From Polytrichum commune (Eukaryota; Streptophyta; Polytrichopsida; Polytrichales; Polytrichaceae), in the NCBI GenBank assembly GCA_950295325.1, contig OX485806.1:36084001-36148000 (forward strand): 64,000 nucleotides of DNA, given 5' to 3'. Of the stretch, positions 1-8,975 are shown piece after piece. How positions within the stretch are numbered: position 1 is the stretch's first letter; each line of letters begins with the position of its first letter. Below the pieces are notes generated by a model. That model had not been told where the DNA came from. It ran no database searches and saw only the letters and a program-made list of their open reading frames with translations. A program made the translations under genes and the position numbers.

Positions 1-140
1 CCTCCCCGTTTTTTAGACAACGGTTGCACGTCAATCAAATCTTCCAACAAACTATAAGCCATTGACAATTCATGATCATCAACACCATCTTCTAAAATTC
101 TTGTGAATCGTTCTCTTGCTTGTCTATGAAATACATCCAT
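1..140 (-). CDS. PIF/Harbinger transposase, N-terminal part (cut by window edge)
   Basis: An open frame starts at the ATG complementary to 138-140 and runs off the left edge without a stop. The 46 visible residues begin MDVFHRQARERF and include a stretch like DDHELSMAYSLLEDL, which resembles the short acidic leader of plant PIF/Harbinger transposases ahead of the helix-turn-helix. The catalytic DDE part would lie outside the window. The assignment rests mainly on context: a Myb/SANT-like Harbinger ORF1 starts on the opposite strand about 250 bases away, and divergent ORF1/ORF2 order is usual in this superfamily. The piece is too short for certainty. Confidence 0.5.
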   Translation of the reverse strand, partial: MDVFHRQARERFTRILEDGVDDHELSMAYSLLEDLIDVQPLSKKRG

Positions 141-385
141 TTTCAAAAACTTGAACATACAAACTTACACACAATTAACAAAAACATGTTTCATTATCAA
201 TTATACATTGCAATAATTTTATAATTTTAAATTTGTAAAAATTGGTTTTTATTTTTGAATGAAATATATTTATATAATGAGAAATAAAATAAAAAATTGT
301 GTTTTTATTTTATAATACACTAAAGTACAAATATACATTTTGACTTTTTGTCCAAATTTTGTATAAATAGTGGATACGAGGAATT
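141..385. promoter_or_regulatory. AT-rich divergent intergenic spacer of the Harbinger element
   Basis: This stretch between the divergent transposase and ORF1 is very AT-rich, with several TATA-like runs such as tatataatg near 270. It probably held both promoters. No individual promoter element can be assigned. Confidence 0.35.
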
Positions 386-572
386 ATGAAACCCCTTGTC
401 GCAAAATATCATTCCCAAATACATAAAATGGAAAGTGTACCTAATTCTAGTGGAAATGTTGGCAAATTGTTTCGATCCAGAAATTTTGACCCAGAATGTG
501 AGGATATTCAATTATGTAGGAGTCATGTGTATATTTCGCAATATCCTATACAAGGCATCAACCAAACCTCGG

Positions 573-1398
573 CAGGGTTGTCTATTGTGTCGTGACGGAG
601 GCTAATCTCGGCATAATGTCGTGCCGTCACGACACGTATCCGTCACGACACGTATCCGTCACGACATTATGCCGGATGCTGTCTTTATCCTGACGGACTT
701 GAATTTTACCGAATTTTGTGTGTAATTACATTACCCCATTTCGGACACGTAGGATGTAAGATGTCCACGTGTGATGACATGTCAGCAAAGTAGAGGTAAA
801 GTCGGAAAAAAATTACTAGCGCCCTGTCCGCCCCGTTCCTCCCCCGTCTGCTCCGTTCCCCCCCCCCCCCATCCACAAAAAAAAAAAAAAAAAAACCCGT
901 TCCCTCCCCCGTCCGGGAAAAAAAAAAACTTGTTCCCGACCCGTCCGCTCCGTTCCCGACCCCGTCTGCCCCGTTCCCGTTCCCACCCCTGTTCCCGTTC
1001 CCACCCCTGTTCCCGACCCCGTCCGCTCCGTTCCCCCCCCCCCGTCCGCCCCCGTTCCCAACCCCCGTCCGCCCCCGTTCCCACCCCCGTCCGCCCCACC
1101 CTCGTCCCCCGTCCGCCCCACACCCTCCTTAGTCATATTTTACTACTTTGATTTTAACAGAATGATAAACATAATGGAAAAATGGTTTACCTGGCGCTAG
1201 GCATATCCACGTCCACGTCGGCCTTTTCTACCACATAGGACGCCACCTTGGCAAGAAGGTAAGTATTTTACCCACCCTACTAGCTTCCCCCTAGGTTGGC
1301 CCTACGTGGACCCTATTGTGTCGTGACGGAGGGGTCCGTCACGACACGACACGTCATGACGGCACGACATCGTCATAACGGCGGGATAGACAACCCTG
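573..1398. mobile_element. hAT-like non-autonomous element inserted in Harbinger ORF1
   Basis: The terminal inverted repeats are CAGGGTTGTCTAT on the left and its exact complement ending at 1398. The flanks repeat AACCTCGG (565-572 and 1399-1406), an 8-bp target-site duplication. CAGGG termini and an 8-bp TSD are hAT hallmarks, although the TSD lacks the usual central TA. Subterminal zones carry many copies of CGTGACGGA and CCGTCACGACACG, including a 16-bp tandem array near 622-668, as hAT transposase-binding regions do. There is no coding capacity. Moving the boundary by one base would give a 9-bp TSD, so a MULE is the alternative. Confidence 0.82.
830..1130. repeat. Strand-biased C-rich minisatellite (CCCCGTTCC variants)
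   Basis: The interior of the hAT-like element is almost pure C, G and T on the plus strand, made of degenerate units such as CCCGTTCCCGACCCCGTC and CCCCCGTCCGCC, with A runs at 877-895 and 918-928. Open frames across it are low-complexity artefacts. Its G-rich complement could form G-quadruplexes (inference). Confidence 0.75.
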
Positions 1399-2251
1399 AA
1401 CCTCGGCCACATTTTTGCAAAAGGTGGCCGATCATTTTAATTCAATGGATGTCAATAACTGCAAGAGAACTCCAAAGTCCTTGGAGTCTAGGTGGGGACT
1501 AATACAAAGAGAGTGCAGTTTATATAATGGATATTATCTGAATGTAAAAACACTAAACGAATCAGGCACTACGGAGGAAGACATACAACAAAAGGCGCAA
1601 GTGATGTACAAATAATCACAAAAGATGATTTTTGATAAAGCTAAAAATCCTAAGGATAAGCAACCATTTAGATTTATGCATTGTTGGTTGTATTTGAAGG
1701 ACTATCCACAGTGGTTTTACAGAGATCCAGTAAGAGGGGTACAAAACACTCTCAATAAGCACAGAGCTGTTGATATAGATTTGATTGTGGGTGAAGGTCA
1801 AGCAGGGCAAGGCTCGGGTGGAAGTCCAACTGGCAAATTACAATGACCGGAAGGACAAAAAAATGCAAAAACAACAAGGCTCAACCAAGATCTACATATG
1901 GCTGCATTGAAAAGTGCACCAGAGGGATTCAAATTTATGAGTGAGTCGTCTGCGGAGAAATCCAGAGTACTAAAGGATGCTAATGATGATGCATTGTTCA
2001 GTCGTCCCGGCCGACAACTTGATACGATATCTGAAGCATATTTCAAATTAAGAGAAGAACAAGCTTATTTGGAGCGGCAAAAATACGTGATGAAATTGCG
2101 GAAAGAACTACCACGTTCAGCCCAAATACCTCCAGTGATTACAATAGATGTTGAAGAAGTAGAGGAAAAAGAGGAGGAAGAAGGAGGTCTAGGAAGAAGT
2201 TCTAGCCTATATGGCACACTTGATTTGAATGCCGATGTGGGTGGCTCTTAG

Positions 2252-2935
2252 ATAGGATGGTTTAATATGTAATGTTTTTGTTTTCATATTCAAATAATCA
2301 TATTCATTTTTTTCTATATATTGTGGGCTAGGTTTAACATTAAGTGTATGAATATTCATCTATTGCTCCAATGAATATTAAAATGTTATGGATTGTTAAT
2401 TTTAAATGCTAAATTTAGTGCAAAATAAATTCTAATAAAAATGATCCCCTTATTCATTAACTAATTTAATATTAAATAATTGAAAGTAAACAATGTTTAT
2501 TCAGTTCAAAATATGATCAATATGTCAATTATTTGTAAATAAGTTATTCAAGAAAATCAGTTGATTCAAGAATAAATTAATTCAAAAGTTAATTCGAGAA
2601 AGTTAATTCGAGAAAATCAGTTAATTCAAGAATAATTTAATTCGAGAAAATAAGTTAATTAAAAAGTCAATTAATCTGTAAACAAGTTAATGGCATAATT
2701 TGGCAGTTGGTTTGTCTTATCTGACAAGTTCAATTAATGATGATTAACTTATTCAAATAACAGACTCCCTGCATAAGTCGACGTTATGCAAGGAGGGCGT
2801 CAGGTCCTGCAACAATTTTCATCAGCAGATGCAGTTAACAGGGACCATTGGGCCTTATTCCTAGATCTGCATCTATATCGCGGATGAAAAAGTGCAGATG
2901 CAGATGCGGATCCAGGACTACTGGGCTTGCCCTTA
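2252..2935. other. Harbinger 3' flank with AT-rich direct repeats; possible right end near 2932
   Basis: No gene is seen. Between about 2540 and 2680 the motif TTAATTCAAGAA / TTAATTCGAGAA recurs several times. A short near-palindrome, CTCCCTGCATAA with TTATGCAAGGAG, lies at about 2764-2796. CTGGGCTTGCCC at 2921-2932 followed by TTA looks like a PIF/Harbinger terminus with its 3-bp TWA target site. The matching left end is outside the window, so the boundary is unproven. Confidence 0.35.
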
Positions 2936-4039
2936 ATAAAACTCAAAGAAATAATCCAATCCTTTTCAACATGTGTCTTCATCGTGTGCCCAAAAACAAA
3001 TGTGCCAAGCAGCTTGGTGACAAAACAACCAAAGTTCCAAAAACAAAAGTGCGAGGCAGCTTGTTGACAACAAAACATCCAAAGATCTGGGGTTGAGCCG
3101 TGATTTGTGCCTGATTTGGGTGATTTGCGGAGTCAAAAATAGCCTATGAAGTGGGAACACGGGCATGTGGCAAGCAAGTGGATTCGAGATTTGGTGGGTG
3201 GAGACCTGATTACGTCTCACACAAGGTAATAAGACACATCAAAGGGAATTGGGAAAATGCAACCGTCAAATCATACTTTTTGGGCCCATCACAAGCCCTA
3301 ATAATATCCTACATACCACCAAACTCTTAACAACAAATTGGTAATGAATATGGAAATGTCCAATCAGATTAATGCACGAGCCAAGTCATCATGTGCAGTC
3401 TAATAAGTGCACTCATCATAAGACATGCATGTGTTATTTGGTTTCTCTTCTTGTTCGGACTCCTACATTTGTGTGTTGTGTGGTTAGGTGTCACTAGAAT
3501 AAATATGAAAATCTATCATAGTGGTTATAGTGACACATGTCAATTATCATGGACTCATATGCTTGTAGTGTGTGAATCTACGAACTAGATTACCTTCATC
3601 TCAAGGATTCTCTCCCTTCCGAATGTGAACTGTATTAAAATCAACCATTGACACTACCCTAAGGCAAAGTCGTTGTTTTTTATGGCACATTAATCATAGG
3701 CTTGTTATTGAAATTGGCTGGTGGTCGATTAACCCTTTAGATGGCAAATTATGCTACTTTTGCTCTTATAATGTAGTTAAAAACGAGAGATGATTTATGT
3801 TGGAGCATTCCTCTGGAACTTCATTAGAGCTAGGTTTCTTGCCCTATTTCAAAATGTAAGAAGTACTAGGCAAGCTCAAGTCTTCCTTCGAATTGGGCCA
3901 ACAACGATGATATTCACCTTTATCTCACAGAGGGCCATTGCGCTCCTATACTCCATGTTATTAGCTTTTGTGCTACTATCTTGATGTAATACTTCAAGTT
4001 CCATAAGCCTTTTGGCTTTTTGAATTTTGTGAGGCATCC
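2936..4039. other. No gene recognised
   Basis: Only short, unconvincing open frames and old repeat-like sequence are present. A segment around 3800-3880 resembles one near 37930-38010 (both contain CCTATTTCAAAATGTA), so part of this is a decayed dispersed repeat. Confidence 0.4.
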
Positions 4040-5165
4040 TAGTTGGTTACTAATTTTTCAAGGTGTTTGCACAGTTGTTCATACTTAACCATAGGCTAGA
4101 GCATGACCACACGTTATCATTACATGCTGCAACGACGTCCAGGTTTACCCTAAAAATTTGACCCATGCATACCGTTGGTGGGGCTCGGAAAGCCCTTCCA
4201 AGATGGAATAGCTTGGGTATATTGTGGTTCAACTTTCAACTCTACAAGAGAATCAAGTATCATTACCTCACTTACTTTGACCAAATAGAATCTTAGCTTC
4301 AACAACTTCTATAAAAAGTCATGTATTTTGTAAGAAAGTAGTTTTAATCATGGGATTCATAATTTATGAAGCTCATATAAGGTAGATGAGGCTAGTCGGT
4401 TAGCATCCTTAATCAAACACCTATTTTTGGCTCTTAATCAGTAGTAGATTCACCGTAATTTGGTGGATGGATAATACATGTTGATTTAGCCGCCACCTTA
4501 ATGATATTTGGGTTAGTCACCTTTGCAAAATTCAAACTACTCCCCCCCATGCACTATAATTAGGAGTGCTACCCATTGAGCCCTAACACAATTGATTATT
4601 ATGGGCGAGCTCGGCAAATCAAGAGGCTGCAACTTGGGCAAATGAGGAGGCGGCATGTGGTTCTGAGGTGTTGACCAACTTGTATCATGGACATTCTATA
4701 ATGAAAAGCCAATTCGGCAACATTTTATCTTACCCATGACCACTTTAGAGACATGACACAATCAATATTGGCATTAAACTTGGTTTTTTATTGGCAAATG
4801 ACCCATGTAGAATCTACGTCGTCCACTTACACAACATTGATTGATGGAAGAGTTCCCCCCTATAACATCAAATTGGGAAACATAGAATTTTTTATTCCAA
4901 AACCTAGATCAACACCTTCCTCAACTTTGACTTCAACAATGTCAAATTCTTTGGTCATGATTCGCAATTACCAACATGCTCAAGCTTCTAATACTCAAAT
5001 CCATTGGCTGGAAGATTCCACATGGCCTCATCTACTTTGAAGTGAACATGTGGGACATACAATGGAACTAGCTAGTCCCCTCTAATTTAGGGACTAGCTA
5101 CCTGATTTAGCACCCCTTTGTGCTAGCGTGTAGTGTACAACATGTGATCATGCTCCTTATTACTA
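4040..5165 (+). repeat. Dispersed repeat, copy 1 (split)
   Basis: The part at about 4075-4400 (AGAGCATGACCAC..., GGGATGGAATAGCTTGGGTATATTG-like, AAGCTCATATA) and the part at 5036-5165 (ATGTGGGACATACAATG, TGTACAACATGTGATCATGCTC) line up with the two halves of a continuous copy at 24415-24835. About 630 bases at 4400-5036 are absent from the second copy, so they are either an insertion here or lost there. No coding sequence is recognised; an open frame at 4753-5040 has no family pattern. Confidence 0.6.
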
Positions 5166-5243
5166 CAAACAACAAGGTTGCATCATGTATGGAGTACTAT
5201 ATGCACAACATGGTGGCTGTGTGGGCCTGGCAAAACCCCCATC

Positions 5244-7057
5244 ATTTTTATTTTTTTTTGAGACAGATTGCCAACACAACCAATGCCAAGATGAATAAAA
5301 CCAAGAAAAGCGCGCCCTCACCAAGGGGAGGCGGGGCCCCTCATGCGTGAGACACCACCACGTAAAAAGAAACAAACGACCGACCACCACCAAGGACAAC
5401 CCACCCAACCCACCAAGTCAAGGTCCACCCCCAAACCACTAGGTCAACACCCAAGAGAGGGCTTGCCGATCTACCTAATTTGTCTTTTCCAATTCCACTC
5501 AATATGCAAATTGTGCCTTCTGCAAAGCACATTCCTAGCTCCCCAAGTTTTGTGGAAGCCTTGAAGCATGGCCGCCGCTGAGAAACTGCTAATCTTAATT
5601 TGTTCAAGGACTCGTTTCCACGCCGTTTTGGCATAAATGATGAGCTCATCCCAAATCCGTTGCTTGACCTTAGACTCATGCCATTGTTCATGGTTAAACA
5701 CTTTGTCATTATGTTGGATCCAAATGGTCCAGAGCGTAGTGCCTATAAGGAGGTGCCAAATTTTTATCATTTTGCCATACTTTTTGGAAGTTCTTTCCCC
5801 GAACAAAACTTGCTTCCAATTGAAGCTATCATAATTGCCTGTTCTAACCCCGCAACGTTCATGCATAATGAACGTGGCCCATCTCCATGCCCGCCTCACC
5901 TGGATGCAACCCCAAAATTTGTGTTTGACTGACTCACTAGCATTAGGGAGGCAAAACACACATTGCTTAGAGATTGAGGCCGGTGCAATGCGAGCACTCC
6001 ACTCATTGACGGCAACAACTTTGTGCCAAATTGACCACATAAAGGCGGCTTCTTTTCCAGACTGGAGCGGATCCCATACTTGCGACGAGTAGAACCTATA
6101 GTTACCCGGTAGGTGACCATGTCATTTATCCACCACGCGAGTGGTGCCTGGGTTCTTATTAATGATAGAGTCGCTACCATCCTTAGTAGTGTAGTTGAGG
6201 AAATGACCTTCATCAATCCATCACCATTGATTTAGGTCCCATCCGAGATTTGCCGTAGAAGAAAATGATTTCCTCTTTTTTCCCTTCCTTTTTGGGCCCT
6301 CAATTGGTGTGAATAATTTTCACCTCGTGAAAGAAACCCCTCATCTCTATAAGAGGGTGTTCTCATTCCCTAAGGCAACGTGAGGGGGTGCCGACTGTGA
6401 AACATTGCACCAGGATAGGCAACGTTAGATTATGCCATTGCAAACATTCGGGTGCGAAATCCATGTCACATTGAAAAACGAAGGTTGGGTCTTCTTCATC
6501 ATCAACGTAGAACCCGAGCCATTGTCCGGGATAGGCGGTGTCCTCATCGGTGTCCAAGAGGTGGCGCCATTGTCCGGAGATCTTATTACTCAACTCCTCC
6601 CAGTCTCCTAACTCTGTGTTTATGAGGCTAAATTTCTCTTGCGCTCTCTCCTAGTTAAGAAAGTTTTGTTATGCACTATCCCAGATGTCATCAATGCACT
6701 GGATTCCTTTGCAATAAAAGTGGAGGCCTTTAGTGTAGGCGAACCTCTTATTGAGTAGTTCCACTCCATCTGACCACCAATTGTTTGAGTGCAATAATTC
6801 CGTCCGGGTGTGAGGGGGGTATTGATAAAGTTCTTTAACCATAACCTTCTAGGCTTTACTAATATGGCCCCACCTTGGATCCCGGTATTCCTTGATGCAA
6901 TTTGCAAGGCTAACCCCCCAGCTACGTCCTCTTTGTGGGTTGAACCTTGCCAATCTATACCTAAAAGCATCGCCACCCATCCCAGACGGAACTGAAAATC
7001 AGATGTAGAGAAGTTCAGTTCAATCTGGAATTGCCCCACCCATCTGCAAAACAGATC
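5244..7057 (-). mobile_element. L1-like LINE, 3' half with 3' UTR and poly(A)
   Basis: Read on the minus strand this starts in the region downstream of the reverse transcriptase (7039-6620), continues through broken ORF2 blocks, the zf-RVT domain (6092-5471) and a 3' UTR ending in AATCTGTCTC plus an A run at about 5264-5244. The 3' UTR matches three other copies in the window (27185, 32330 and 56650). Several frameshifts and stops make it a dead 5'-truncated copy. A family I TIR element sits at its upstream limit (7066). Confidence 0.85.
5471..6092 (-). pseudogene. LINE ORF2 C-terminus, zf-RVT domain
   Basis: The translation contains CVFCLPNASESVKHKFWGC, the CxxC...ES..H..F..C signature of the reverse-transcriptase zinc-binding domain (zf-RVT) that ends ORF2 of plant L1-type LINEs, followed by the usual W-x-x-W-x-x-x-N-D block (LWTIWIQHNDKVF). 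The domain binds nucleic acid during target-primed reverse transcription. The last 190 codons are open up to the stop at 5471; upstream, matching sequence continues (WDPLQSGKEAAFMWSIWHK) toward 6092. The same block recurs, more damaged, at 55930-56650. Confidence 0.85.
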
Positions 7058-7065
7058 AACTGAAC

Positions 7066-7475
7066 CACGGGTAGATCACTCCTTGTCAAATTGAACACCA
7101 CGTGCGGACAAAGTTTGCTACCCCTATATTACATGCCATATATAATTTTAAAATTTATGATTTTTTTTCTACATATACATAACCATTGATAGTAACTTTT
7201 GAATAGTTTTCTGAAATTTTTAGTCATCTTTATTTTTTTTAGTAATTTTTTTAGTTCAATTCTGTGTCATTCTAGTTAGAAACGGTATGTTTTATGAAAA
7301 AAACAAATCATCAAATTTCGTTACCATTTTTAAGTATGTCATAGGTACTGTGTATATCTACTCATGAAAAAATTTTGATAAAATTTTGACCCATTTTGGT
7401 GGTGCAACTTACCAAAAGAAGATTTTTTTTGGTCGCACGTGATGTTCAACTTGACAATGGAGTGATCTACCCGTG
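7066..7475. mobile_element. Family I TIR element, 410 bp
   Basis: The ends are CACGGGTAGATCACT and AGTGATCTACCCGTG, flanked by an 8-bp TSD AACTGAAC (7058-7065 and 7476-7483). The inverted similarity extends inward (TTGTCAAATTGAACACCACGTGCG against its complement near 7435-7460). It is non-coding and AT-rich inside. The 8-bp TSD suggests the hAT superfamily, but the terminal bases are not the usual CAGGG. Confidence 0.88.
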
Positions 7476-7644
7476 AACTGAACACCGAGGACAACCTTAA
7501 TGTAGTGAATGTCTTGCAAAACATAGCAAGATTGCAGTGGAAGGTGCGGACCTGAACTGCAATGAAACAAGAACAGTAGAGAAATGAGAATAAGACAAGA
7601 AAAAAAAATTACCCTGAGGAAAATAAAGAGAGAGTGGTTTTGCC

Positions 7645-8190
7645 GTGAGGGGGATAAGTTCTCCCACAACCATCAGCATCTTCACGCCACGCTTGGTGCA
7701 TATTAAAATTAACCTTACTTGAAGCCGGTCGACAAACTTAAGTTTCTGTGAGCAATCTGTGGCCCAGGGGAATTAGCAAGCAACTTATTACAAACCGATG
7801 TCGTCAACTTAAGTTGGACCTGATGTCAAACGCAGGCATTCAACCGAGTAGGTTAGCGGTTTCTAGAACTTGGGTGCAGCTGAAATGAAACGAGGATAAT
7901 TAATTACTTCTCCCACAATCAACATCTTCGCAACTTACACACCGGATTCAGCTAGCTTGAAGCCAATCGACAAACTTAAGTCTCTGTCAATCATCTGAAG
8001 CAATTTACGAACCGATGTTGTCACTTAAGGTTTCACCAATGTCAAATGCAGGCATTCAGGCGAGTAGGTTACAGGTTTCCTGAAACTCCTGCAGCTGAAA
8101 TGAATGACGATGATTTTTTTCCTTTCTCACAATCAACAACATCATCGCAACTTATTACACACTTGCTTCGTATTAGGTTGCTATTGCTTT
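7645..8190. repeat. Tandem repeat, about 250-bp unit, just over two copies
   Basis: CTTCTCCCACAATCAACATC, GAAGCC.(G/A)TCGACAAACTTAAG, ACCGATGT.GTCA and GCAGGCATTCA..CGAGTAGGTTA occur in the same order at about 7650-7905 and 7908-8120, and a third partial unit starts near 8125. The units have diverged by scattered changes, so this is an old duplication. No coding pattern is seen. Confidence 0.8.
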
Positions 8191-8208
8191 TTTCCTCCTC
8201 CTCTGAAC

Positions 8209-8704
8209 CCCAGGGAGTGCACTATTCAAGTACTGTATTTATACACGTGGGTGCACAAAAGGGGTATTATTTAAAACAAGCATGTACAAAATGTACGTAC
8301 AAGAGACATATTGCTATTAAGCAAGAAGTAGATATACATGAGGCTATAGAAAAATATATGTAAAGTACGCATTTACGCGTTTACGCGTTCAAGTCAGACC
8401 TGGACCAAGAATCATGTGTTTTTTCATCAACTAAGTAACGACTTTATAACTAAAAATCCATGATTTGATATTATACATATAATAGGGCCATATTTTTGCA
8501 TTTCCAAACATTTGTACACATGTTATATGCAATTTCTGTATTTGTTTTTGGACCCTTGTGTACGTATGGAAATGTATTTTGAAGCAATGAGATTTGTAAG
8601 TATATTGCTTGATTTTAGCAAAAATAAAATGTATACAGGGGTATTTTAATAAGGGGCATGCACGCACGTGATGCTTGGTTTTAATGAATAGTGCACTCCC
8701 TGAG
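8209..8704. mobile_element. Family II TIR element, 496 bp
   Basis: The termini are CCCAGGGAGTGCACTATTCA on the left and the complement of CTCAGGGAGTGCACTATTCA on the right, with an 8-bp TSD CTCTGAAC (8201-8208 and 8705-8712). Both subterminal regions align with the element at 43116-43871. It is non-coding and hAT-like by TSD and the CAGGG core. Confidence 0.85.
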
Positions 8705-8840
8705 CTCTGAACACAACCATATCAGGGCTCGGGGAGAATTTACGTGTTAATTTTTCACCTGCTTTTCCAGGGTGCAAGCTGAAGTCGGACTGAAAAACGA
8801 GTTTGTGGGTGGGGCATATGCCTCCTACCCAAACTGAACT

Positions 8841-8975
8841 ATGATGAAAAGAAAAGAAAAAGAAAAAATAACGCCCATATTTTAATACCGGCGTGAATTT
8901 GAGCCCGTTTGTCGTGCACTGATCACGGTGTACCGTGATGCAGTGTACGGTTTTAATGCCTCCGGTGGGAGGTGG
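8841..8975. repeat. Short interspersed repeat with conserved hairpin, copy 1
   Basis: This matches the 117-bp insertion at 25673-25789: an A-rich start (AAAAGAAAAGAAAAAG), then AATAACGCCC, GAGCCCGTT, a hairpin made of CTGATCACGG and CCGTGATGCAG, and GGTTTTAATGCCTCCG. No clear TSD remains here, and the next 30 bases lead straight into the 3' end of the large LINE. Confidence 0.65.

Larger units (their letters stand above)
386..2251 (+). pseudogene. PIF/Harbinger ORF1 (Myb/SANT-like accessory protein), split by a transposon
   Basis: This is the DNA-binding accessory protein that PIF/Harbinger elements encode beside their transposase; in plants it carries a Myb/SANT-like domain and is annotated as NAM- or GST-T3-like. 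One frame holds the whole family pattern: NFDPECEDIQLCRSHVYIS and DPI-like QYPIQGINQT before 573, then FLQKVADHFN, RTPKSLESRWGLIQRECS, FMHCWLYLKDYPQW and RPEGQKNAK-like blocks, and an acidic, coiled-coil-prone tail (LREEQAYLERQKYVMKLRKE) ending at 2251. An 826-bp hAT-like element interrupts it at 573-1398; with that insert and one copy of the TSD ignored, the frame continues unchanged. Two in-frame stops remain, TAA at 1613 and TGA at 1844, where the family has Q- or R-like residues. The start at 386 is simply the first ATG in frame and may be an internal exon position. The gene is dead but young. Confidence 0.8.

Noticed and set aside
782-1151. Long Pro/Arg- and Gly/Arg-rich open frames on both strands
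   Set aside because: They follow the C-rich minisatellite inside the hAT-like element; composition alone keeps them open.
8801-8834. 34-bp palindrome-like sequence centred on GCATATGC
   Set aside because: Four of 17 pairs mismatch and there are no flanking duplications; too weak to call an element.
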